44,128 nucleotides of DNA from DALYLB01 sp046154695 (lineage in GTDB: Bacteria; Acidobacteriota; Blastocatellia; RBC074): NCBI GenBank assembly GCA_046154695.1, contig JBJXFI010000390.1, positions 1 through 44,128 of the forward strand. Direction: 5' to 3'. Position numbers and translations under genes: made by a program. Of this stretch, positions 15,210 through 23,606 are shown piece after piece (the stretch's first letter is position 1; each line of letters begins with the position of its first letter). The notes under the pieces were generated by a model that did not search any database, was not told the DNA's origin, and was given only the letters and a program-made list of their open reading frames with translations.

Positions 15210-18200
15210 TTAATGCCCCGTTCCATTGCCCGAGGCCGCGGCGGGTTTCGGCGCGTGATAATTCGGATAGGCCGGGCGCTGCGGGCGCTTGATGGGATTC
15301 CGCTTCAACTCGTCGAGGGCGACCTCGACGGCCTTTTCGAGCTGCAGGTCGCGTCCCAGCCGCCAGGCGGCGGGCTCCCACTCGACCTCGATATCGGGGG
15401 CGACGCCCCTGTTTTCGACTTCCCACTGCCCATCCGTGTTGTAGAACGCGAAATGCGGCGCCGTGACCATCCCGCCGTCCACCAGTTGCGGGTAGCCGCC
15501 GATGCCGACCAGGCCGCCCCAGGTTCGTGTGCCGACCAGTTTGCCGACCTTCTGCCGGCGAAACATCCAGGGCATCAGATCGCCTCCCGACCCCGCGTAT
15601 TCATTGGTGATCATCACCTTCGGGCCCGCGATCACGCCGAACGGGGTCGTCGATTCCAGCCCCTCGCGGACCGCCCAGTAACTCAGCACCGGCTTTCGCA
15701 GAAAGTCGACGATGTATTCGGCGGCCATCCCGCCGCCATTGAACCGCTCATCGACCACCGCGCCGTCGCGATCGAGCTGCGCGAAATAGTAGCGATTGAA
15801 GTTGGAGTACCCGCCGAGCGCCGTGTCCGGCAGGTGGACATAGGCCAGTTTTCCGCCCGAGAGTTCGTTCACCTTCCGCCGGTTGTCTTCGACCCAGGCC
15901 AGATACCGCAGCTGGCTCTCGTCCGGAATCGGCGTCACCGTGACCTCGCGGGAGTTGGACCCATCCGCGTTCGGGCCGACCTTGATCACCACCGCCTTGC
16001 CCGCCGTGCTCTCGAAAAAGCTGTAGACGTTCTCGGCCGCCGTCACCTCCCGCCCCCGAACCGCGAGCAGGTATTCGCCGGCCGCGACATTGATGCCCGG
16101 CTGCGTCAGCGGCGCCCGCATGCGCGGATTCCAGTTCTCGCCGTTGTAGATCCGCGCGAATCGATAGCGGCCGTTCTCGACCTTGAAATCGCAGCCCAGC
16201 AGCCCGCCAGGCACCCGCTTCGGGTTGGGCGTATCGCCGCCGAAGATGAACATATGGCCGACGGTCAGCTCGTTCAGCATGTCCCGGAAGAGATAGTTCA
16301 GATCCTCGCGATGCGCCACGCCCGCCAGATAGGGCTCATACCGCTTCTCGGCCGCCTTCAGATCGAGGCCGTGATAGTTCGGCGCGTAGAAGAAATCGCG
16401 CTGAATCCGCCATACCTCGCGGTACATCTGCGTCCATTCGGCCCGCGGATCGATGTAGAGCTCCATCTCATCGGTCCGGATCCGCCCCTCGCCGGGCTTC
16501 GGCGGCGCCGCGGTCGGGGCGATGAACCAGTTCGGTCCCTGCCGATAGAGCATCTTTTCGCCATTGGCCGACACATCGAAGCCCAACAGGTTGTCGAGCA
16601 CCTTCTCGAACTTCCGCTTCTCCATATCGAACTTGTGCAGCGTTCCCCCGACGGGCTCCGTCGGCGGAGCGTTGACGTTGATGTCCGGCGCCTCGACCAG
16701 AAACAGCGTGTTGGCCTTGCCGGCGACGAGCCCCGCGAACTCCCGATTCGGAATCGGCAGGGCGACGATGCGCTGCCCGATATTCTCGAAGTCGATGGTC
16801 ACCCGGGGCGGTTCTTTTTTCTCCTCGGGTTTGACTGCGGCATCCACTGGCTTGTCGGCCGGCTTTTCGCCGGGTTTATCGGCGGGCTTTTCATCCGGCT
16901 TGGCCGTGTCGCTCTTCTTCTCCTCTTCCGCGACCTTCTCTTCGTCGCTTTCAGGCGCAAACGGCGAAGGATCGGTCTTCTTCAAAACGGCGAGATAGAC
17001 GCTGCGCGTCGAACGCACAGGGAGCCTCGACATATCCAATCCGCCATTGGTCGGGCCGATATCGGTGCTGGCCGTGAAATAGAGGTATTTGCCGCCCTTG
17101 TCGAATTGTGGATAGAGCGCGTCGCTCAGGCCGTCGGTGACCTGATAACTCTTTGCCTCCTCGACGGAATACGCGAAGATGGCGTGTGTCCAGGATTTGA
17201 GCATCGAGTGATAGGCGATCCAGCGGCTGTCCGGCGACCAGGCCTGCCCGAGCTGCCGGTCGGCGCCGGATGTCGCGACCTTGACCGGCGTCCCCTTCTC
17301 GATCTCGACGCACCAAAGATTCAGCCGCTTGTCGGAAAAGGCGATCTTCCTGCTGTCCGGCGACCAGACGGGCGAATAATAAAAGGTCGGTTCGAGGGCG
17401 ATCTTTTTAACTTCGCCCATCCCCTTCTGATCGCGCAGGTGGAGCGCGTACTCGCCCGATTCGTCGCTGAAATATGCGATCCATCGGCCGTCGGGCGACC
17501 AGACCGGATCGCGTTCGGCGACGCCGGGCGTGTTGGTCAGATTTCGCGCATCGCCCTTCTCCGCGGGAACGCTGATGATCTCCCCGCGCGACTCGAAGAC
17601 CGCGCGCGCGCCGGTGGCCGAAATCGCTCCCCCCGAGATGCGCGGCGCGGCCCGTTCGTACTTGCCGCGAACCGTCGCCAGATCCCCCGAGATCGTGACC
17701 GGCACCTTCCGCGTCCGGCCCGATTTCAGATCGTAGATCCCGAGCGACCCGAACTGCTCAAAAACGATCGCGTCGGGCGCAGGCCCCGCGGCCGCCGAGG
17801 CCGACTTGAGGTCAAACTCGCCGGGCGGGATCGCCTGCGCGACCCGCTTCGTCTTTATCTCGTATTGCCAGAGCGTCCATGCGCCGTTCGCATTGCCGCG
17901 GTCGGAGAGGAAAAATATCCTGTCGCCGATCCACATCGGAAACCGGTCGTTGCTCTCCTCCCGGGGGATCTTCTCGATCGAGGAGTCGCTCAGCCTCGCA
18001 ATCCAGATGCGGTCCGTCTGCCCGCCCTTGTACCGCTTCCAGTCCGGCTGCCACTGGTTGATCGGCTCATACGCGATCCGGGAGCCATCGGGCGAGAACG
18101 AGCCGAACTCGGCCATCGGCAGCGGCACCTCCACCGGGAACCGGCCGTCCCGCTCGATGGTGTACAGTTGCGTGTAGAAGCTGAAACTGCCGCGCGGCGA

Positions 18201-18578
18201 ACTGAAGAGAACCGACTTCCCGTCCGGCGTCCAGCCCACCGCGTTGTCCGGCATCGGATGCCACGTCAATCGCTTCGGCACGCCGCCCGCCGCGGGAACC
18301 GTGTAGACATCCGTGTTGCCGTCATATTCGCCCGTGAACGCGATCGTGGCCCCGTCCGGCGAAAAGACCGGATCGGACTCCACCCCCACGCCCGTCGTCA
18401 ATCGCGCGGCCTCGCCGCCGGCGCGCGGAACGATCCATAAATCGCCCGCGTACGAAAAGACGATGTGCGTCCTGTTCATCGCCGGCCGCTGCATCAACAG
18501 CGGTCGATCCTGCGCCAACCCCGCGACCGCCGGCATCAGCAGGCAGACGAGCGACACAAACGACCATTTCAAGTTCAT
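15210..18578 (-). CDS. Exported tricorn-like protease (S41), paralog 2
   Basis: 1122 aa, same plan as paralog 1: signal peptide (MNLKWSFVSLVCLLMPAVAGLAQ), propeller repeats (FSPDGATIAF, WTPDGKSVLF, WSPDGRWIAYFSDESGEYALHL), linker, PDZ and S41 core. Candidate residues are His775 (TVGHM), Ser997 (YAGSGGD) and Glu1055. The linker is longer than in paralog 1 and Lys/Pro-rich (KPADKPGEKPADKP), which accounts for much of the length difference. ATG 18578 has GGAGG 6 nt upstream. That ribosome site lies inside the last codons of the nucleotidyltransferase fragment, and the two reading frames overlap as ATGA at 18575-18578. It is probably translated from a transcript that starts at paralog 3. Confidence 0.93.
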   Translation of the reverse strand: MNLKWSFVSLVCLLMPAVAGLAQDRPLLMQRPAMNRTHIVFSYAGDLWIVPRAGGEAARLTTGVGVESDPVFSPDGATIAFTGEYDGNTDVYTVPAAGGVPKRLTWHPMPDNAVGWTPDGKSVLFSSPRGSFSFYTQLYTIERDGRFPVEVPLPMAEFGSFSPDGSRIAYEPINQWQPDWKRYKGGQTDRIWIARLSDSSIEKIPREESNDRFPMWIGDRIFFLSDRGNANGAWTLWQYEIKTKRVAQAIPPGEFDLKSASAAAGPAPDAIVFEQFGSLGIYDLKSGRTRKVPVTISGDLATVRGKYERAAPRISGGAISATGARAVFESRGEIISVPAEKGDARNLTNTPGVAERDPVWSPDGRWIAYFSDESGEYALHLRDQKGMGEVKKIALEPTFYYSPVWSPDSRKIAFSDKRLNLWCVEIEKGTPVKVATSGADRQLGQAWSPDSRWIAYHSMLKSWTHAIFAYSVEEAKSYQVTDGLSDALYPQFDKGGKYLYFTASTDIGPTNGGLDMSRLPVRSTRSVYLAVLKKTDPSPFAPESDEEKVAEEEKKSDTAKPDEKPADKPGEKPADKPVDAAVKPEEKKEPPRVTIDFENIGQRIVALPIPNREFAGLVAGKANTLFLVEAPDINVNAPPTEPVGGTLHKFDMEKRKFEKVLDNLLGFDVSANGEKMLYRQGPNWFIAPTAAPPKPGEGRIRTDEMELYIDPRAEWTQMYREVWRIQRDFFYAPNYHGLDLKAAEKRYEPYLAGVAHREDLNYLFRDMLNELTVGHMFIFGGDTPNPKRVPGGLLGCDFKVENGRYRFARIYNGENWNPRMRAPLTQPGINVAAGEYLLAVRGREVTAAENVYSFFESTAGKAVVIKVGPNADGSNSREVTVTPIPDESQLRYLAWVEDNRRKVNELSGGKLAYVHLPDTALGGYSNFNRYYFAQLDRDGAVVDERFNGGGMAAEYIVDFLRKPVLSYWAVREGLESTTPFGVIAGPKVMITNEYAGSGGDLMPWMFRRQKVGKLVGTRTWGGLVGIGGYPQLVDGGMVTAPHFAFYNTDGQWEVENRGVAPDIEVEWEPAAWRLGRDLQLEKAVEVALDELKRNPIKRPQRPAYPNYHAPKPAAASGNGTGH

Positions 18579-18739
18579 GCTGAACCTCCAACTCGCGTGT
18601 TCATCCGAGCCTCTCCGTGCACCGTGCTGGCGACCGAGCCTCCGATGAGATAAGGAATCCCCAGGTCACGAAGGATTCCCGTGACCCACAGGGTCACCCG
18701 GATCGAATCAGGAAGCAGATTCGCATCCTCCGGCGCCAT
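18575..18739 (-). pseudogene. Truncated nucleotidyltransferase-like (MNT/AbiEii-type) fragment
   Basis: 54 codons. The sequence RVTLWVTGILRDLGIPYLI then GGSVASTVHGEAR matches the N-terminal helix and GGS motif of small nucleotidyltransferase-fold proteins of the kind found in antitoxin/toxin-like pairs. In intact genes the metal-binding DxD follows within about ten residues; here the frame becomes MNTRVGGSA and stops, so the catalytic part is missing. Its ATG overlaps the TGA of the 86-aa gene (TGATG at 18737-18741), and its TGA overlaps the ATG of tricorn paralog 2. It is either a decayed gene or a short remnant kept as a coupling leader. No ribosome site of its own is clear. Confidence 0.6.
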
Positions 18740-18999
18740 CAATATCCCTCCACATCCGGATCCCACCCAAATGCCTTCCGCATCAATTCGGGCTCGATCC
18801 GCCTCGATGCCAGGCGCAATTTCAGCTCTCGCGCATCCACATTCGGATATCGCTGCCGAATATCGCTCAACGCAAGCAGACTTGCCGCGCGAATCAAATC
18901 CTGCATGATTTGCAGCTTCTGCGCCGCCGACATCCCGCGATAGCCATCCATCACAATTTTTTCGATCTCGGGCGGCGTGTCCGAGGATTGCGTTTCCAT
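18739..18999 (-). CDS. Conserved hypothetical protein, 86 aa, partner of a nucleotidyltransferase gene
   Basis: 86 aa, soluble, helical and charged, with EIEKIVMDGYRGMSAAQKLQ, then SLLALSDIRQRYPNVDARELKLRLASRR and a C-terminal RKAFGWDPD. I recognise this as a common small protein found next to nucleotidyltransferase-fold genes in cyanobacteria, Acidobacteria and others, where the two overlap or abut; no biochemical role is known to me. Here the neighbour is a fragment, so the pair is probably broken. Start: ATG 18999 with GAGG 6 nt upstream; the frame-open TTG at 19011 would overlap the tricorn stop. The ATG is 8 bp after the stop of tricorn paralog 3, which suggests co-transcription. Confidence 0.8.
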   Translation of the reverse strand: METQSSDTPPEIEKIVMDGYRGMSAAQKLQIMQDLIRAASLLALSDIRQRYPNVDARELKLRLASRRIEPELMRKAFGWDPDVEGY

Positions 19000-19007
19000 C
19001 CTTTTCC

Positions 19008-22000
19008 TCAATTCCCCGAGCCGGCCACGGGCGCCTTTTGATAATTCGGGAAGGGCGGCCGCTTGTACTCGGGCTGCGGATTCTTGCGGATCTCTTCGAG
19101 CAGGTATTCAACGGTCTTTTCGAGCTGGAGGTCGCGCCCCTGCCGCCAGGCGGCGGGATCGAGATCCACCTCGATGTCGGCGGGCGTCCCGACATTCTCG
19201 ACCTCCCATTCGCCGTTCAGCCCATAGATTGCGGCGTCCGGCGAGGTCACGAAGCCGCCATCCATCAATTGCGGCAGCGCCTGCGAGGCGACGAGGCCGC
19301 CCCACGTTCGCTTGCCGACCGTCGGGCCGATCTTCATCTTGCGGAAGTACCAGGGCAGCGCGTCGCCGCCCGAACCCGCCATTTCATTGACGATCATGGC
19401 CTTCGGGCCGTAGATCGCCCCGAGCGGCGTCGGCATGCTTCGGCCGTCGCGGAAGTGAATGAAATTGAGCAGCGGGCGAGAGAGATATTCGACGATGTAA
19501 TCGGCCAGCGCGCCGCCCCCGTTGAACCGCTCGTCGATCACGGCGCCCTGCTTCTGGGTCTGGGCGAAGAAGTAGCGGTTGAAGCTGGTGTAGCCGCCGC
19601 CGCCCGTGTCCGGCACGTAAACATAGGCCAGCTTGCCGCCGGAAAGCTGATCGACGCGGCGGCGATTGCCCTCGATCCAGTCGAGATTGCGAAGCCCCGT
19701 CTCGCTTGCGACCGGCACGACCGTCACCTCGCGCGCCCCCGCGCCGTCGGGATTCGGCCCGATTTTAAGGACGACCTGCTTGCCGGACTTGCCTTCCAGC
19801 GCCTGGTAAATGTTGTCGGCCGCCGTCAGATCGCGGCCGTTGACGGCGAGAAGGTATTCGCCCGCCTTCGCGTTGACGCCGGGCTGCGTGAGCGGCGCCC
19901 GCAGATTCGGGTTCCAGTTCTCGCCGTTGTAGACCTTGCCCAGGCGATACCGGTTGTTCTCGATCTTGTAATCGGCGCCGAGCAGCCCGCCCGGGATGAA
20001 GTTCGGGCGCGGCTGATCCCCGCCGCGGATGAACATGTGGCCGATCGTCAGTTGATTGCTCATCTCCGTCAGCAAATAAGAGAAATCTGCCCGGTGCGCG
20101 ACCGCGTTCAGATAGGGGCCGTACTGCCTCTCCGCCGCCTGCAGGTCGAGCCCATGCGCGTTCGGCGCATAGAAGAAGTCGCGATGGCCCCGCCAGACCT
20201 CGTGATACATCTGCTTCCACTCGGCCGCCGGATCGACGTAGACCTCCATCTCGGCCACCTTGAGCGCCCCGGCTCCCGGGCCGCCGGGACCGCCTGCCCC
20301 GCCTGCCCCCCCTGGAGGCATCGGCGCGCCGAGCGCGGACGTGCCGGAGATGATCCAGTTGGTAAATCCCTGCCGGATCAGCGCCTTCTCTCCATTCGCG
20401 GAGACCTCGAAGAACGTCACGCCGTCCATCGCCTTGTCCAGTTTGCGCTTCTCCAGGTCGAACTTGTGCAGCGTGACGCCCGGAGGAGGCGGACCGCTGA
20501 AATCGATCGGCCCCGCGGGCTGCGCTTCGAGCAGGTAGATGAGATTGGCCTTCCCGGCGATCAGTTCGACGTAATTCCGCGCCGGAATCGGCAGCGCGAC
20601 GATCCGCTGATCGATCGCTTCGAGATCGATGCGAACCGGATCCGGCTCCTTCTTCGCGGGCGGCTTCGGCGCGCTGGCCGGAGGCCCCCCCGCGGGCGGC
20701 GTGGCCTCGGCCTTCTTCTCCTCGGGCTTCGCGCCGGGGGCCGGCGCGGCCGCATCCTTCTTCTCCTCCGTCACCTTCTCTTCATCGCTCTCGGGCGCGA
20801 GCGGCGACGGAAGGTCGTTGCGCAGCACGATCGCGTACACGCTCCGCGAGGACTGGTGCGGAAACGTGGACATCTCCGCGAACCCGATGCCCGGGCCCCG
20901 GTTCGTGCTCGCCGTGAAATAGATATACTTCCCGCTCAGATCGAAGGCGGGCGACCGCGCGTCGCTCAGGGCGTCGGTCAACTGATGCGATTTCCCGGTT
21001 TCGAGCGAATAGACCCAGACCGCATGCAGGTAATTGTCCGATTGTTTCGTATAGGCGATCCAGCGGCTGTCCGGCGCCCATTGAGGACTGAGCGAACCGG
21101 GCGTGAAGGGATTCTTGTCCACCTTGACGGGCGTCCCCTTCTCGACATCGACAAACCACAGATTGTTGCGCTTGTCGGTCATCAGGATCTTTTTGCTGTC
21201 CGGCGACCACGTTTGGGAATTGTAGAACGAGGGATCGAGGGGGAGCTTTTTCACTTCGCCCGCCCCTTTCTGGTCCCGCAGATGAAGCGCGTACTCGCCC
21301 GACTCATCGCTGAAATAGGAGACCCACCTGCCGTCCGGCGACCAGGCCGGAAACCGCTCCATTACGCCGGGCGTGTTGGTCAGATTGCGCGGATCGCCCT
21401 TTTCCGCCGGCACGGTGACGATCTCTCCCCGCGCCTCGAACACGGCCCGCGCGCCCGTCGGCGAGATTTGCGCCGAGGAGATCCGCGTTCCGACCCGCTC
21501 GTATCGCGGCCGCACCGTCAACAGGTCCGCGTTGACGCGAATGGCGACCTTGTTCGTCTTTCCCGTCTTCACGTCGAAAAGATGGATCGAGCCGAACTGG
21601 TCGTACGCGATGACGCCCGGCCCGGCAGAGGCCGATTTGATATCAAGCTCGCCGTTCCTGATGACCTGGGCGATCTGCTTCGATTTCGTGTCGTAGGCGT
21701 AGAGCGTGTAGTTCCCGTCGCGATCCGAGAGGAAGTAGACCTTGTCGCCGATCCACATCGGATACCGGTCATTTGAATTCTTCCGGGGCAGCTTCTCGAT
21801 CGAGGAATCGCTCAGTTGGGCGATCCAGATGTAATCGGTCTGCCCGCCGCGATACCGCTTCCACTCGGGCTGCCATTGCGTCAGCGGCTCATAGGCGATC
21901 CGGCTTCCATCCGGCGAGTAAGATCCCCGTTCCGCCATCGGAAGCGGCGCCTCCTCGGGGATGCCCGCCCCGTCCGTCCCAATCGTGAAGAGACGCGGAA

Positions 22001-22397
22001 AGTTCGAATAGCTCATTCGCCCCGAAGAGAAGAGCACCCGCTTCCCATCCACGGTCCACCCCACCGCCAGGTCCGCCCCCGGATGCCAGGTCAGGCGTTT
22101 CGGCACCCCCCCCGAGACCGGCACGACATAGACGTCCGTATTCCCGTCATATTGCCCCGTGAACGCAATCGTCTGCCCGTTCGGCGAAAACTGCGGGTTG
22201 GTCTCTTCGCCGACCCCGCTCGTCAGCCGCCGCGCCTCTCCTCCCGACCGGTCCACGATCCATAAATCTCCAGCATACGTAAACGCTATCTGCGTCTGAC
22301 TGACCGCCGGCTCCCGAAACAACGTGGCCTCGGTCTGCGCAACCCCGGTCGTGAAGATCATCAACAGACCGAACAATGACAAGATGGGCTTGTTCAT
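19008..22397 (-). CDS. Exported tricorn-like protease (S41), paralog 3
   Basis: 1129 aa and first gene of the run. Signal peptide MNKPILSLFGLLMIFTTGVAQ, then propeller repeats (FSPNGQTIAF, WSPDGRWVSYFSDESGEYALHL), a long Pro/Ala-rich linker (PPAGGPPASAPKPPAKKEP) and a Gly/Pro insert (PPGGAGGAGGPGGPG) before the C1-like part, PDZ and S41 core. Candidate residues are His787 (TIGHM), Ser1009 (MAGSGGD) and Glu1067. It differs from the others at the Tyr before AGSGGD (Met here) and in the substrate-side loop after TWGGLV (ASQALP versus GI-YP), hinting at a different specificity. ATG 22397 has GGAG 7 nt upstream. The 286-bp stretch upstream (22398-22683) holds GGAACCGGTTCC (22594-22605) and AGGAC/GTCCT (22450-22463) inverted repeats but no clear promoter. 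Confidence 0.93.
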   Translation of the reverse strand: MNKPILSLFGLLMIFTTGVAQTEATLFREPAVSQTQIAFTYAGDLWIVDRSGGEARRLTSGVGEETNPQFSPNGQTIAFTGQYDGNTDVYVVPVSGGVPKRLTWHPGADLAVGWTVDGKRVLFSSGRMSYSNFPRLFTIGTDGAGIPEEAPLPMAERGSYSPDGSRIAYEPLTQWQPEWKRYRGGQTDYIWIAQLSDSSIEKLPRKNSNDRYPMWIGDKVYFLSDRDGNYTLYAYDTKSKQIAQVIRNGELDIKSASAGPGVIAYDQFGSIHLFDVKTGKTNKVAIRVNADLLTVRPRYERVGTRISSAQISPTGARAVFEARGEIVTVPAEKGDPRNLTNTPGVMERFPAWSPDGRWVSYFSDESGEYALHLRDQKGAGEVKKLPLDPSFYNSQTWSPDSKKILMTDKRNNLWFVDVEKGTPVKVDKNPFTPGSLSPQWAPDSRWIAYTKQSDNYLHAVWVYSLETGKSHQLTDALSDARSPAFDLSGKYIYFTASTNRGPGIGFAEMSTFPHQSSRSVYAIVLRNDLPSPLAPESDEEKVTEEKKDAAAPAPGAKPEEKKAEATPPAGGPPASAPKPPAKKEPDPVRIDLEAIDQRIVALPIPARNYVELIAGKANLIYLLEAQPAGPIDFSGPPPPGVTLHKFDLEKRKLDKAMDGVTFFEVSANGEKALIRQGFTNWIISGTSALGAPMPPGGAGGAGGPGGPGAGALKVAEMEVYVDPAAEWKQMYHEVWRGHRDFFYAPNAHGLDLQAAERQYGPYLNAVAHRADFSYLLTEMSNQLTIGHMFIRGGDQPRPNFIPGGLLGADYKIENNRYRLGKVYNGENWNPNLRAPLTQPGVNAKAGEYLLAVNGRDLTAADNIYQALEGKSGKQVVLKIGPNPDGAGAREVTVVPVASETGLRNLDWIEGNRRRVDQLSGGKLAYVYVPDTGGGGYTSFNRYFFAQTQKQGAVIDERFNGGGALADYIVEYLSRPLLNFIHFRDGRSMPTPLGAIYGPKAMIVNEMAGSGGDALPWYFRKMKIGPTVGKRTWGGLVASQALPQLMDGGFVTSPDAAIYGLNGEWEVENVGTPADIEVDLDPAAWRQGRDLQLEKTVEYLLEEIRKNPQPEYKRPPFPNYQKAPVAGSGN

Positions 22398-22683
22398 ACG
22401 AACTCTCCTGGTTTTTTTCTTAAAGCAATCTAAACTGGCGTGAAGAGACAGGACTAACGTCCTTTTTCCATCGAAGGTTCCCTTTATTCTCGCGGACTTC
22501 TCGCGAACATGGCATCGGAACCCTCTGAGCATGCCGGGTAATAATAGTTGGGATCGGGGATTTTGAATAGGCGGCGCGGGCGGCGCGGGGAAAGGAACCG
22601 GTTCCGAGTCCGGAGAATATCGAGCCGGGATCCTCAATTTTGGATAAGAATCCATCTCATTCCTCGCGGCGCCTCCGGGGTCG

Positions 22684-23469
22684 TCACATCGTCGAGCGGA
22701 TCAGACCGCCATCGACCTGCAGGGAGACGCCGGTGATATAGGCGGCGGGCTCGGAGGCGAGGAAGGCGGCGACCTCGCCGATCTCGCGGGGCTCCCCAAT
22801 GCGCCGCAGCGGAATTTCGGCGGCCTGGCCGGCGAAATAGGCCTCGCGGGAGATGCCGCGCTCCTTCACGCGCACATCGGCGAGGTGGTGCTGGCGATCG
22901 GTCATGATGTGGCCCATCAGCAGGGCGTTCACGGTGATCCCATCGGGGCCGACCTGATTGGCCATCGTCTTGGTCAGCCCCGAGAGCCCGGCCCGCAGCG
23001 TGCTTGAGATCGTCAATTCATCGACCGGCTGTTTCGCCACGAGGGAGGTGAGATGAATGATCCGCCCCCAGCCCCGCGCCCGCATTCCCGGAATCACCAG
23101 CCGGGACAGCCGAATGACATTCATCAGGGTGGAATCCACCCCCGATTGCCAATCCGCGTCGCTCAATTCCATAAATCGCCGGACCGGCGGGCCGCCCGTG
23201 TTGGTCACCAGAATCTCGACCGGACCGAAAGCCTCCTCCGTTCGCCGGTGCCATGCCTCCAGGTCCCGGGCTGAGCCGACATCTGCGACGGCCGAAATCG
23301 CCTCGCCAAGGGTCGCGATCTCCGCCCGCGTCCGTTCCAGTTCCTCCGCGTTCCGGGCGCAGATCGAGACCCGCGCCCCCTCCCGGGCCAGCGCGAGCGC
23401 GCAGGCCTTGCCAATTCCCTTGCTCGCCGCCGCGATCATCGCGACACGGCCTCCGATTCCCAGATCCAT
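22684..23469 (-). CDS. SDR-family protein with altered catalytic residues
   Basis: 261 aa, Rossmann-type short-chain dehydrogenase/reductase related to 3-oxoacyl-ACP reductases: AAASKGIGKACALALAREGA at the cofactor site, ILVTNTGGP (NxGG in place of NNAG), Ser142 in HLTSLVAK, and the C-terminal AAYITGVSLQVDGG. Two key features are changed. Counting from Ser142, the catalytic Tyr (+13) is Ser155 and the Lys (+17) is Arg159, in TISSTLRAG; and the first Gly of TGxxxGxG is Ala14. This fits the BKR-like SDR subgroup without a canonical tetrad, whose reaction is unknown. ATG 23469 has GGAGG 5 nt upstream; a TTG four codons earlier overlaps it. It lies downstream of the TonB receptor gene, separated by a strong inverted repeat. 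Confidence 0.9.
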   Translation of the reverse strand: MDLGIGGRVAMIAAASKGIGKACALALAREGARVSICARNAEELERTRAEIATLGEAISAVADVGSARDLEAWHRRTEEAFGPVEILVTNTGGPPVRRFMELSDADWQSGVDSTLMNVIRLSRLVIPGMRARGWGRIIHLTSLVAKQPVDELTISSTLRAGLSGLTKTMANQVGPDGITVNALLMGHIMTDRQHHLADVRVKERGISREAYFAGQAAEIPLRRIGEPREIGEVAAFLASEPAAYITGVSLQVDGGLIRSTM

Positions 23470-23486
23470 GCGCTCCTCCAAAGAAA

Positions 23487-23583
23487 ATCATCCACGAAGT
23501 CACACGAAGGAACACGAAGGAACACGAAGGAACACGAAGAAGAGATCATTCTTCGTGTTCCTTCGTGTGACTTCGTGGATGAT
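23487..23583. repeat. Inverted repeat of CACGAA units at 10-nt period, copy 2
   Basis: Perfect 33-bp arms (23487-23519 and 23551-23583). The left arm continues into tandem GAACACGAAG decamers (three copies, 23510-23539). The hairpin lies between the stop of the TonB receptor gene and the start of the SDR gene, so it may terminate the receptor transcript. Confidence 0.9.
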
Positions 23584-23606
23584 TTCGCCCGCGTTCGCGC
23601 GGCGGA

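Noticed and set aside
23510..23539. Short CRISPR array from repeated GAACACGAAG
   Set aside because: The decamers are contiguous with no spacers and belong to one arm of an inverted repeat; no cas genes are present.
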